This document shows, one piece after another, positions 43,312-51,557 of a stretch of DNA of 64,000 bases. The translations under genes were made by a program, and so were the position numbers. Within the stretch, counting starts at the first letter, position 1, and the number at the start of each line of letters is the position of its first letter. Source of the DNA: [Actinomadura] parvosata subsp. kistnae (GTDB lineage: Bacteria; Actinomycetota; Actinomycetes; Streptosporangiales; Streptosporangiaceae); contig NZ_OOHJ01000030.1 in NCBI RefSeq assembly GCF_900323885.1, positions 372,001 through 436,000 of the forward strand, in the 5' to 3' direction. Under the pieces are notes generated by a model. It was not told the origin of the DNA. It searched no databases and saw nothing but the letters and a program-made list of their open reading frames with translations.

Positions 43312-44229
43312 ATGAAGGCACTGCAGTACACCGCATACGGGCGCGGCCCGGTCGTCAACGAGGTTCCCGAGCCGGTCCCCGGGCCGGGCGAGGTGCTGGT
43401 CCGGGTCGCGGGGGCGGCCCTGAACCCGCTCGACGTCAAGATCGGCGCGGGCCACGTCCAGGAGTATTTCCCGATCACCTTCCCCTCGACCGTGGGCACG
43501 GATCTCGCGGGTACGGTCGAGCGGCTCGGATCCGGTGTGACGGGCTGGAGCGTCGGCGACGCGGTGATCGCCCGCACCGACCCGACCGCCGGTGGAGCTG
43601 TCGCGGAATACGCTGTGGTCCCGGCGACGAGCCTGGTGGCCGCGCCGGCCACGATTCCGCTCGACGCCGCCGCCGGCCTGGCCACCGCCGCGGCGACCGC
43701 GTGGCAGGCGGTCACCGAGGTCGCGCAGCTGAGGTCCGGACAGAAGGTGCTCGTGCACGCGGGCGCCGGCGGCGTCGGCAGCTTCGTCATCCAGCTGGCC
43801 CGTCGCGCTGGTGCGCACGTGGTGACCACCGTGTCCGGTGCTGCTGCCGGGATCGTCCGGAAGCTCGGGGCCGGTGAGATCATCGACTACACCAGCGTCG
43901 ACTTCCGGACCGCGGTGTCCGAGGTCGATGTGGTCGTCGACCCGGTCGGTGGGGAGACCGAGGCTCGGTCGCTCGATGTCCTCAAGCCGGGTGGTCTGCT
44001 GGTCAGCCTCCCCGTGCCGCCGGACTTCGAGCGTGCCGCCGCGCGCGGGCTCCGCGCCGAGTTCGTCTTCCACGCTTCGGACGCCGAGCGGCTGGCGAAA
44101 GTCGTCGCCGTAGCGAACGAGGGCCTCGACATCGTCGTCGACCGCACGGTCCGGCTCAGCGGCGCGGCGGACGCGTTCGACCACCTCGCCCAGGGCCACG
44201 CCAAGGGCAAGGTCATCGTCCGGCCATGA
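43312..44229 (+). CDS. NADP-dependent MDR oxidoreductase
   Basis: A 305-residue medium-chain reductase without zinc ligands. FPSTVGTDLAGTVERLGSGV, LVHAGAGGVGSFVIQLARRA and VDVVVDPVGGETEARSLDVL are the quinone-oxidoreductase-branch signatures. It differs from the enzyme at 30844-31791 in detail, so the two are distant paralogues. It likely reduces quinones or enones with NADPH. The short upstream SDR relic may once have been a partner gene. Confidence 0.87.
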   Translation: MKALQYTAYGRGPVVNEVPEPVPGPGEVLVRVAGAALNPLDVKIGAGHVQEYFPITFPSTVGTDLAGTVERLGSGVTGWSVGDAVIARTDPTAGGAVAEYAVVPATSLVAAPATIPLDAAAGLATAAATAWQAVTEVAQLRSGQKVLVHAGAGGVGSFVIQLARRAGAHVVTTVSGAAAGIVRKLGAGEIIDYTSVDFRTAVSEVDVVVDPVGGETEARSLDVLKPGGLLVSLPVPPDFERAAARGLRAEFVFHASDAERLAKVVAVANEGLDIVVDRTVRLSGAADAFDHLAQGHAKGKVIVRP

Positions 44230-44280
44230 TCCACCGCAGCCGCCGGGATGAGGGCGCCCTCGTCCCGACGGCCGCCGCGC

Positions 44281-45147
44281 TCAGCCAAGAGTCGCCCCGC
44301 TCTGCTTCGCAGCCCCGACGTCCTGGCTGCCCAGGACGGCGAGCAGTTTCAGCTTCTCCGCCGAGTCGCCGCCCACCGGGGCGGTGAACCACAGCAGCCG
44401 CTGCGAACCGTCCTCACTCAGCAGGCTGAGGCAGTTGAGTTCGATGACGCCGAGGTCCGGGTGCACCAGCCTCTTTCGGTCGGCCCGGCGGACGGCGACC
44501 TCCTGATGAGCCCACAGGTCCGCGAACTCGCTGCTCGCCGAGACCAGCCGCTGGATCAGTTCGCGCACTTCGCTGTCGCCGCCGCGGCGGGCCGAGACCG
44601 CGCGCAGGTCGGCCACGAAGACCCGCGACTGGTGATCGTGCTCGTCGGGGTGGTATCGCAGCCGGGCCTCAGGGTCAGTGAACCAGCGGTACACGAAGCC
44701 GGCCTCGATGCCCTTCTCCTTGGGGATCGGCCCCAACAGCGCGGTAGCGAGGCGGTTCTGTACCAGCGTGGCGTGCAGGTCGGTGATCACCGCCGCCGGG
44801 GTGGCCGGCAGGCGGTCGAGCAGATCGAGCATCCCCGGGTGGACGTGCGCCGACAGCCCGTGCCGCGGTGGCAGCGGACGACCGGCCAGAAAGTACAGAT
44901 GCGCCCGCTCGTCCTCCGTCAACCGCAGCGCCCGCGCGAGCGCGGCCACCATCTGCTCGGACGGCTGCGCGCCCCGGCCCTGCTCCAACTGGTTGTAGTA
45001 GTCGACCGAGGCGCCGGCCAGGACAGCCACCTCGTCGCGGCGCAGCCCGGGCACCCGGCGTCGCGGCGACTCAGGAAGCCCCACCTCGCCGGGGTGGATG
45101 CGATCACGTCGCGACCTCAGAAACTCACCGAATGCAGCCAGATCCAT
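44281..45147 (-). CDS. XRE-type regulator with MmyB-like ligand domain
   Basis: A 288-residue regulator. The helix-turn-helix is near residues 30-75 (VPGLRRDEVAVLAGASVDYY, NQLEQGRG). A PAS-like MmyB ligand-binding domain (about 105-275) follows, with LDLLDRLPATPAAVITDLHA and LRYHPDEHDHQSRVFVADLR. This architecture is common in actinobacteria next to oxidoreductase genes, and the tail-to-tail MDR gene is one candidate target; the NRPS-like operon ends 155 bp upstream on the same strand. The start MDLAAF is chosen for normal length; an ATG 9 bp earlier is possible. Confidence 0.85.
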   Translation of the reverse strand: MDLAAFGEFLRSRRDRIHPGEVGLPESPRRRVPGLRRDEVAVLAGASVDYYNQLEQGRGAQPSEQMVAALARALRLTEDERAHLYFLAGRPLPPRHGLSAHVHPGMLDLLDRLPATPAAVITDLHATLVQNRLATALLGPIPKEKGIEAGFVYRWFTDPEARLRYHPDEHDHQSRVFVADLRAVSARRGGDSEVRELIQRLVSASSEFADLWAHQEVAVRRADRKRLVHPDLGVIELNCLSLLSEDGSQRLLWFTAPVGGDSAEKLKLLAVLGSQDVGAAKQSGATLG

Positions 45148-45302
45148 ACCCACCATTCTGAACCGGCTCGCCACGTCGAGGCAGGTGACGCTGTCACCAC
45201 CCTCAGCGTATTGCGATGTCCGATGTGCTGGGTGCGAAGGTCGATGGCGGCCGCCGATGAGGTGGAGAGAGGCTGCGGGTGCGCCGGCACCGCAGCCATG
45301 GG

Positions 45303-48300
45303 TCACCGGGACGCGGACAGGTGGCGGGCGAGGGCGCGGATCGTGGTGTGCCGGAACACCTCGTTCAGGCTCAGCTCCGGTATGACGTTCCGAGTGACGG
45401 CGTGATGGGCCCGGACGATGTCCAGAGGATCCAGGGCGGAGTAGTCGTCGGTGACAGTGAAGTGGCCGCCTGCCACCTCGCGCCAGCCGGCCAGCAGCGC
45501 GGACTCCAGGTCGTCGGCGGGCTCGGCCGGTTCGGTCGCGGCCGATGGTGGGGTGATCGGGGCGGGCAGGGCCTTGCGGTCCACCTTGCCGTTGCGGGTC
45601 AGGGGCAGCGCGTCGAGGATGACGATGTGTCCCGGCAGCATGTGGGACGGGAGTTTTCCGGCCAGGTGGTCGCGCAGGGTCTTGGCGAGCTCGTCGGGGT
45701 CGGTCGTGCCCGCCGGGGTCGCGTAGGCGACGAGCCGCTTCTCGCCGCGCGGGGCGCCGATGGCCGTGACGACGGCGCTGGTCACGGCGTCGTGGTCGAG
45801 CACGGCGGCCTCGATCTCGCCGAGTTCGATGCGGTAGCCGTTGATCTTCACTTGGAAGTCCTCCCGGCCGAGGAACTCGATGCTGCCGTCCGGGAAGTAG
45901 CGGCCCAGATCGCCGGTGCGGTAGAGGCGCAGCCCGGTCGCCGGGTGGGTGATGAACGCGCGGGCGGTCTTCTCGGGGTCACGCCAGTACCCCATGGCGA
46001 CGCCGTAGCCGCCGACGTACTGCTCGCCGGGCACCCAGTCGGGTCTGCGGCGCAGCGCCTCGTCCAGGATCTCGAAGTGCTGGTTGGCCAGCGGTTTGCC
46101 GTAGGGGATGCTCGGCAGGCTCGTGTCGACGGTGTCGATGCGGTGCCAGATGGACCAGATGGAGGCTTCGGTGGCGCCGCCGAGGCTGATGACGTCGATG
46201 TCGTGATCGGCCAGGGAGCGGATCCGGCCGGGCAGGGTGACCGGAATCCAGTCACCGCTCATCAGCACCAGCCGCAGCGTGGGGGGCAGCCGCCGGCGGC
46301 GGCCCTGGACGTAGCCGAGGAGCATCTCCATGAGGGCGGGCACGGTGTTCCACAGGGTGACGTCGTGGCGTTCGATCAGGTCGGCCCAGCTCCAGGGGGC
46401 GCGGCCGGTGCCCGCGTCCGGCATGACGAGCGCCCCGCCGCGCGCGAGCGGCCCGAACAGGTCGTAGACCGACAGGTCGAAGGTGAGCGGGGTGAGCGAC
46501 AGCATCCGGTCGGCGGCGGTGACGTGGAAGCGCCGGTTGATGTCGAGGACGGTGTTGAGCGCTCCCCGGTGGTCGATCATGACGCCTTTGGGCAGGCCGG
46601 TGGAGCCGGAGGTGTAGATGATGTAGGCCAGGTCACGATGGCCCTGGATACGGCTGGGCTCGGGGGCGCCGTCGCCGCCGAGCAGGCTCTCGTCGATCAC
46701 CATCGGGGTGACGTCCTGCGGCCAGGGCAGCTTCGCGTCCAGGCCCTGCTGGGTGAGCGCGAGCTTCGCCTCGGCGTGCTTGAGCAGGTAGTGCAGGCGC
46801 TCGGCGGGCAGGTCGGGCTCGATGGGCACGTACGCGGCGCCGGATTCGAGGATGCCGAAGACGGCCAGCGGCTGCTCCCAGCCCTTGTCCATCACGACGG
46901 CGACCGTCGTACCGGGCCGGGCGCCACGTTCGCGCAGCCGCGCGCCGAGGGTGGTGGCGCCCGCGCGCAGCTCGCGGTAGGTGAGCGTCCTGCTGTCGGA
47001 GATGACGGCGGGCGCGTCGGGGGTGCGGGCGGCCTGGGCCCAGAACGGCTCGTGCAGCAGGAACGGCGGGATGGCGGCGCTCGTGGCGTTGACCTGGCTC
47101 CGCACATGGTGCTGGTGAGCGGGCAGCCAGTCGCGGGCCGTCTGCCGCCATGCCTCGGGGTCGCCGGCGAGCTGCTGGAGGAACGTCAGGTGGGCGTCGA
47201 TGAGGTCGTCCAGCACGCGGCCGGGGAACAGGGCGTCGATGGTGTCCCAGACGAGGAGCAGGTCGCCGCGCTCTTCGCGGACTTCGTGCGCGAGCCGCAC
47301 CTGCGGGCGCTGCTGCGAGGTGAAGCCGATCCGCCCCAGGCCCAGGGCCCAGCCGTCGCCGGCGGCCGCGTTCAGCCGGTCGCAGAAGAGCACGGGTGCG
47401 AGGGCGGCGGTGAGCTGCCCGGTCGTCCGCGCGATCTCGCGCAGGACGAGCAGGCCGTCCGGCCGGTCCTGGTCCAGCTGCGTCTGCAGGGCTTGGGCCT
47501 GCTGCTGGAAGGGCATGCGGGGGTCGGCGTCGACGTCGAGGAGGGTCAGGTCGGTGAAGTCGCCGACCGCTCTCGGGTGGCGGTCGCGGGAGGCGTAGGC
47601 CAGGGTGAAGCGGGGCTCCTTCGACCAGGCGGCCAGGGCTTGGCTCAGCGCGCAGGCCAGCACCGCCGAGGGTGCCAGGCCGCCGGCGTGTGCCTGGAGC
47701 GCCTGCCACTGAGGTGCCGGCAGGCGGCGCTCCCGTCGCACGCAGAGGGGCCGCTCCAGCAGGCGAGGCTCGATCGCCAGGGGCAGCTGCGGCGGCAGGG
47801 CCGCGGTGACCTCTCCGGGTGCTGGTCCGGCTCGGACGGCGGGGACGGCGCCGGCCACGGCTTCGCCGAGGTGGCCCCGGTAGGCGGCGAAGATCTCCGC
47901 ACCGAGCAGGGCGAAGCCGTCGGCGTCGGCGACCAGGAGGTCCACGGCCACGTGCACCCTGCTGCGCCGCTCGTCCAGCCGTGCCACCCGCACCTCGAAC
48001 AGCGGCCACCGGGCGGGGTCGAAGGCCTGTGTCGTCATGTCGGCCCTGATGGCCTCGGCAGCCGTCCGCGGGTCTTCCACCCGCGGCTCGTAGGCGGGTA
48101 CGTCCGTCAGGACCAGTTGCCGCCCGTCCCCCGTGATGACGGTGCGCAGAGCGGGATGCCGCTGGATCACCTGCCGCCAGGCCTCCCCGTACCTGGCCAG
48201 GTCCAGGTCTCGCACGTCGGCTTCCAGATAGTGGCGGGCGGCGGAGCCGCCCAGCTCGAACGCCGGCAGCCGGCCGAGCCAGTTCGCCTGCTGGGCAGGG

Positions 48301-48320
48301 GTCAACGGGGAGCCGGTCAT
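45303..48320 (-). CDS. NRPS-type Cy-A-PCP protein with cysteine code and degenerate Cy and PCP domains
   Basis: A 1005-residue protein. Residues 1-420 are a heterocyclisation (Cy) domain: LTPAQQANWLGR, D127-LLVA-D132, PVLFCD (309-314). The adenylation domain (about 425-920) has YTSGSTGLPKG and catalytic Lys912. Its pocket residues read D615 L616 Y619 N658 L686 S688 L713 I721 W722, i.e. DLYNLSLIW, the published code for L-cysteine. Yet the Cy site reads FCD where FTS is usual and RLAH where LDH is usual. The terminal carrier domain reads DYSALDPLDIV with Asp967 where the phosphopantetheine Ser should be. The protein thus probably activates Cys and loads a separate carrier, the gene for which overlaps its start by 4 bp. 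No thioesterase or further module is present. Confidence 0.8.
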   Translation of the reverse strand: MTGSPLTPAQQANWLGRLPAFELGGSAARHYLEADVRDLDLARYGEAWRQVIQRHPALRTVITGDGRQLVLTDVPAYEPRVEDPRTAAEAIRADMTTQAFDPARWPLFEVRVARLDERRSRVHVAVDLLVADADGFALLGAEIFAAYRGHLGEAVAGAVPAVRAGPAPGEVTAALPPQLPLAIEPRLLERPLCVRRERRLPAPQWQALQAHAGGLAPSAVLACALSQALAAWSKEPRFTLAYASRDRHPRAVGDFTDLTLLDVDADPRMPFQQQAQALQTQLDQDRPDGLLVLREIARTTGQLTAALAPVLFCDRLNAAAGDGWALGLGRIGFTSQQRPQVRLAHEVREERGDLLLVWDTIDALFPGRVLDDLIDAHLTFLQQLAGDPEAWRQTARDWLPAHQHHVRSQVNATSAAIPPFLLHEPFWAQAARTPDAPAVISDSRTLTYRELRAGATTLGARLRERGARPGTTVAVVMDKGWEQPLAVFGILESGAAYVPIEPDLPAERLHYLLKHAEAKLALTQQGLDAKLPWPQDVTPMVIDESLLGGDGAPEPSRIQGHRDLAYIIYTSGSTGLPKGVMIDHRGALNTVLDINRRFHVTAADRMLSLTPLTFDLSVYDLFGPLARGGALVMPDAGTGRAPWSWADLIERHDVTLWNTVPALMEMLLGYVQGRRRRLPPTLRLVLMSGDWIPVTLPGRIRSLADHDIDVISLGGATEASIWSIWHRIDTVDTSLPSIPYGKPLANQHFEILDEALRRRPDWVPGEQYVGGYGVAMGYWRDPEKTARAFITHPATGLRLYRTGDLGRYFPDGSIEFLGREDFQVKINGYRIELGEIEAAVLDHDAVTSAVVTAIGAPRGEKRLVAYATPAGTTDPDELAKTLRDHLAGKLPSHMLPGHIVILDALPLTRNGKVDRKALPAPITPPSAATEPAEPADDLESALLAGWREVAGGHFTVTDDYSALDPLDIVRAHHAVTRNVIPELSLNEVFRHTTIRALARHLSASR

Positions 48321-48547
48321 GCCGCCGCCACCCCTTTACGCTCCAGGGCGGCGCGGATGTCGCCGAGTGAGCGCATCGTGGTCATCTCGGCGTTGGTGAA
48401 CCGGATGCCGAACTCGTTCTCGATCTCGATGAGCAGCGTGACGTGCCGCAGACTGGTCCAGGACAGGACGTTCTCGGAGCTGGACTCGTCGGTGAAGCTG
48501 TCTGCCGGCTGCTCCAGCACGGTGGCCAGGACATCTTCCAGTCGCAT
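48317..48547 (-). CDS. Stand-alone acyl/aminoacyl carrier protein
   Basis: A 76-residue carrier protein. SWTSLRHVTLLIEIENEFGI contains the phosphopantetheine site Ser32 in the S-L-R-H setting typical of DltC/ACP-like carriers. The size matches DltC (about 78 residues). It lies 15 bp after the MBOAT gene, and its stop overlaps the NRPS start (ATGA). Because the NRPS own carrier domain lacks its Ser, this protein is the likely acceptor of the activated amino acid and donor to the MBOAT protein. Confidence 0.8.
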   Translation of the reverse strand: MRLEDVLATVLEQPADSFTDESSSENVLSWTSLRHVTLLIEIENEFGIRFTNAEMTTMRSLGDIRAALERKGVAAA

Positions 48548-48562
48548 CTTTCTGTCCCTCGA

Positions 48563-50131
48563 TCAGTAGCGGTAGTAGAGGAAGGGCGAGGGTCCGCCGG
48601 CGAAGACCAGGCCGAGGCCGGCGATGACCGCGATGGCGATCGCCCAGGACGGGTTCGGCCGCCAGGAGATCGGCGGGCGCCACCGGCGTCCGGTCTCCTT
48701 CTCCTGCGACGGGATGGTGGGCAGCCCCACCTCGTACCGGCCGAGGATCTCCTGCGTGTTGCGGGGGTAGAACAGCGCGATCGCCCCCAGGAAGATCGTC
48801 CACAGGATGGCGGGGACGACCGTGAGGCCGCCGAACAGCACGCCGGTGCCGTAGAGCTGGGCGACGCTCGCGCCTCCGGCTGCGCCGAGGCCGGCCATGG
48901 TCGCGAGGATCCGCGTGGCCGAGCCGGCGTCGGGAGCACGCAGGTACACCAGCGAGGCGACCAGCGGGACCATCATCAGCAGCCAGCCCACCGGCGCCGG
49001 GATGCGCGGCAGCCGCCGCTTGGCCCCGAGCTCCCGCCAGGTGAGGTTGATCGACAGCGCGACCCCGTGGATGGCGCCGGAGATGATGAACCCCCAGCCG
49101 GCCCCGTGCCAGAATCCGACCAGCACGAACGTCACGAACACCGGCAGGCAGATCACCGCCAGCAGCCGCACCCACTGCGGCCACTTGCGGCGGATGCCGC
49201 GCCGCATCATGGTCGCCGTCATCGGCGTGTACACGTAGCTGGTGAAGAAGCGCACCATCGTCATGTGCCAGCGGCGCCAGAACTCCACCAGACTGGTGGC
49301 CTTGAGCGGCGAGTTGAAGTTCAGCGGCAGCCGCACCCCGATCATGTAGCCGAGCCCCAGGGCCATGTCGGAGTAGCCGGAGAAGTCGAAGTACAGCTCG
49401 AAGGTGTAGGCCAGCGCGCCGACCCAGGCGCTCCCGGTCGAGACCGCTCCGCCCGCGCCCGCGGTGTCGAACATGGTGGCCACGTACGGGGCGACGCTGT
49501 CGGCCATGACCGCCTTCTTGAACAGCCCCATGGCGAACATGGTGAGCCCGACCGCGAGGAACCTCGCCCCGGTTCGCTCGCGTACGGGCGTGTCCAGTTG
49601 CGTGAACACCTCGCCCTGGCGCACCAGCGGCCCGGCGGTGACGTAGGGGAAGAACGTGCCGAACAGCAGGTAGTTCAGGAACGACAGCCGCTCGATCTGG
49701 CCCACGTAGGTGTCGAGCAGGAAGCCGATCTGGATGAAGGTGTAGAACGACAGCCCCACCGGATACGCGGCGGCCAGCGCGCGCAGGTCGGTGCCGAGCA
49801 GGGCGTTGATGTTCTCGGCGAGGAAGCCGGTGTACTTGTAGAAGCCGAGCAGCAGCAGGTTGGCCACGATGCCGGTGATCAGCACGGCTCGCCTGCCGCG
49901 GCCGCCTTCGGGCATCCGTCTCATCTGCCAGGCGAACGCGAAGTTCGTCACCACCGAGCCGAGCAGCACCAGCAGATAGCCCGGGCCCAGCGAGGCGTAG
50001 AACACCAGCGAGGCGACGATCAGCCAGGCCAGGGCCGGTTTCTGGCTGGTGAACACGCGCGTCAGCAGGTAGTGGCCGGCCAGCACGATCGGCAGGAACA
50101 CCAGCAGGAAGGTGTAGGAGGTGAAGGACAT
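48563..50131 (-). CDS. MBOAT O-acyltransferase, DltB/AlgI-like
   Basis: A 522-residue integral membrane protein with about 11-13 helices. Family signatures are visible: GLSFYTFIQIGFLLDTY, FPYVTAGPLVR, DFSGYSDMALGLGYMIGV, FWRRWHMTMVRFFTSYVY, and the pore residues W341-H342-G343 with the conserved His355 (SGAIHG). DltB and AlgI pass an acyl group from a carrier or acyl donor across the membrane to a polymer. The start ATG at 50131 follows the SGNH gene by 5 bp. Second in a four-gene operon that ends with a carrier protein and an adenylating NRPS, it fits the DltB position exactly. Confidence 0.88.
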   Translation of the reverse strand: MSFTSYTFLLVFLPIVLAGHYLLTRVFTSQKPALAWLIVASLVFYASLGPGYLLVLLGSVVTNFAFAWQMRRMPEGGRGRRAVLITGIVANLLLLGFYKYTGFLAENINALLGTDLRALAAAYPVGLSFYTFIQIGFLLDTYVGQIERLSFLNYLLFGTFFPYVTAGPLVRQGEVFTQLDTPVRERTGARFLAVGLTMFAMGLFKKAVMADSVAPYVATMFDTAGAGGAVSTGSAWVGALAYTFELYFDFSGYSDMALGLGYMIGVRLPLNFNSPLKATSLVEFWRRWHMTMVRFFTSYVYTPMTATMMRRGIRRKWPQWVRLLAVICLPVFVTFVLVGFWHGAGWGFIISGAIHGVALSINLTWRELGAKRRLPRIPAPVGWLLMMVPLVASLVYLRAPDAGSATRILATMAGLGAAGGASVAQLYGTGVLFGGLTVVPAILWTIFLGAIALFYPRNTQEILGRYEVGLPTIPSQEKETGRRWRPPISWRPNPSWAIAIAVIAGLGLVFAGGPSPFLYYRY

Positions 50132-50136
50132 GGCCC

Positions 50137-51237
50137 TCAGACCCCCTTGTCCGCGGGGATCAGGCGCACGACCTTCGACAGGCACGCGGGCTTGGCGTGG
50201 ATCTGGTCGATGAAGTCCGCCGCCACGCAGCCGAGCTTCGCGGGGTCGTAGCCGCCCACAGAGATCACTCCCCACCGCTTGCTCATGTCCTGGGCGACCG
50301 CTTCGAGCGAGTTCAGCGTCTTACCGAAGGGGCGCTTCTGAACTTCGGCGTAGAAGTCCGGGTGGTAGGGCGTCTGCGCCAGCACCACACGTACGCCTTT
50401 GCTACGCAGAAAACCGATCGCCTTGCCCATCGCGTCGACCAGAGCGGGGTCGATCTTCGGCGCTGTATCCCCGATCTTCAACAGCTCCTTGCGCACGTTG
50501 CCGTCGACGAATTTCTTGGTGTATTTGGCGAGGCTTTTTGCGGACCAATGGACGGAGCCGTCCGCCGCGATGACCTCAAGAGCGGGGTTCTGCAGGTCGG
50601 CGGTCGGCCCGGGCTCTGCGGGGATCGCCGCCACCTGGCGTGCCCGCTCGAAAACGGCGGGGGCGTAGAACAGGCCCGACCAATTCTTGATGGGCAGCGT
50701 GTCGAAAGAGGAGTGCGCGGGGACACCCAGGCGGGTGGCCATCGCCCGGTATTCACCGGCCCACTCCTGCCATTCGGCGGCCTCGCGTTCGGCGGGCGGC
50801 TGGAAGCTGATGAAGCGCAGACTCAAGATCAGGGTTTTCGGTAATGTGCCGGCCCGGTCCAGCAGGTACGCCAGCGCGAGCGCGTCCTCCGCCTGATCGT
50901 TGCTCACCCACGCGTTGAAGAAGGTCTGGTCGGGAAACAGGTCGGCGTGCGCCTCCCACCAGCGGCTTCCGCCGAACACGAGCACGTCGGGGGCGGCCTT
51001 CAGCTGGTAGATCTGCTCGCGCCGCAGCGCCCGCCAGTTGATGTTGGTGTCGTAGTTGGCATAGTTCCGGCCGCGCGTCAGGATGCCGGCGACCTCGCGA
51101 ATATGCGCGCGATCATAAGCGAGCGGATTCAGCCGATAATTCCAGACGCCCACTCCGGCGAAGAGGAGAACCGCCAGAGCGAGGGTGAGCAGGCTGTATG
51201 CGCGGTAACGCGGACGCGCTTCGACGTCAGCGGGCAT
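50137..51237 (-). CDS. Membrane-anchored SGNH-type protein, DltD/AlgX-like
   Basis: A 366-residue protein with one N-terminal transmembrane helix (about 14-32) and an outside domain. VLVFGGSRWWEAH gives a nucleophile-type Ser91 in a G-x-S setting, and DFIDQIHAKPACLS at the end gives Asp344 and His347, spaced as the D-x-x-H of SGNH hydrolases and DltD. Such proteins work with MBOAT partners to move acyl groups onto extracellular polymers. It is first in the operon. Direct similarity to DltD is not strong by eye; the assignment rests on topology, catalytic residues and position. Confidence 0.68.
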   Translation of the reverse strand: MPADVEARPRYRAYSLLTLALAVLLFAGVGVWNYRLNPLAYDRAHIREVAGILTRGRNYANYDTNINWRALRREQIYQLKAAPDVLVFGGSRWWEAHADLFPDQTFFNAWVSNDQAEDALALAYLLDRAGTLPKTLILSLRFISFQPPAEREAAEWQEWAGEYRAMATRLGVPAHSSFDTLPIKNWSGLFYAPAVFERARQVAAIPAEPGPTADLQNPALEVIAADGSVHWSAKSLAKYTKKFVDGNVRKELLKIGDTAPKIDPALVDAMGKAIGFLRSKGVRVVLAQTPYHPDFYAEVQKRPFGKTLNSLEAVAQDMSKRWGVISVGGYDPAKLGCVAADFIDQIHAKPACLSKVVRLIPADKGV

Positions 51238-51360
51238 GGTCGGATGAACCCCCGATCCTGGTGCGCATCGCGATGATGTCGGCCAGAGTCCTTACCCGGC
51301 CCCCGCCCGGAGTCCGGCCTCATCGCCATCTGCGTCAGGATCTGCGAATACGCGAGGAAC

Positions 51361-51366
51361 TGTCAA
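51361..51366 (-). promoter_or_regulatory. Possible -35 box of the MBOAT/NRPS operon
   Basis: TTGACA on the minus strand, about 124 bp before the SGNH start. No good -10 is seen at 17-18 bp, so this is only a hint. Confidence 0.25.
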
Positions 51367-51440
51367 GATGGGCACGTCGCAACCAAATATCGGACAGCCG
51401 GTCATACGGGCGAGCACGATACCGAACGAGGAAGACGGAT

Positions 51441-51557
51441 ATGAGCGAGCCCGAAACGCTGAATAGGGCAGAATTCCAGAAACAGCCTCCGCGCATTACC
51501 AGCATGAAAAGAAGGGATTCGTCCGTGGCGTGTTTCCTCTTCGCAAGAGCGTCGTGA
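51441..51557 (+). CDS. 38-residue peptide gene coupled to amidohydrolase
   Basis: A short frame starting at ATG 51441 with GAGGAAG 6 nt upstream, encoding 38 residues: an acidic/polar front (MSEPETLNRAEFQKQ), a basic middle (SMKRRDSS) and a hydrophobic Cys-containing tail (VACFLFARAS). Its TGA overlaps a GTG (GTGA at 51554-51557) that is a sensible start for the amidohydrolase, the classic arrangement for translational coupling. It may be a regulatory leader peptide or a precursor of a modified peptide. No similarity is recognised. The strong ribosome site and overlap make it likely to be translated. Confidence 0.5.
   Translation: MSEPETLNRAEFQKQPPRITSMKRRDSSVACFLFARAS

Noticed and set aside
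42382..44199. Long 5' extension of the MarR frame (41932-42381) through the reductase and MDR genes
   Set aside because: The extension is antisense to the MDR gene and out of phase with the reductase; the ATG at 42381 gives the normal MarR length and a 4-bp overlap.
45279..48569. A 1096-codon plus-strand frame opposite the NRPS-like gene
   Set aside because: Composition is Gly/Val/Gln-rich with no motif, while the minus strand encodes clear Cy and A domains.
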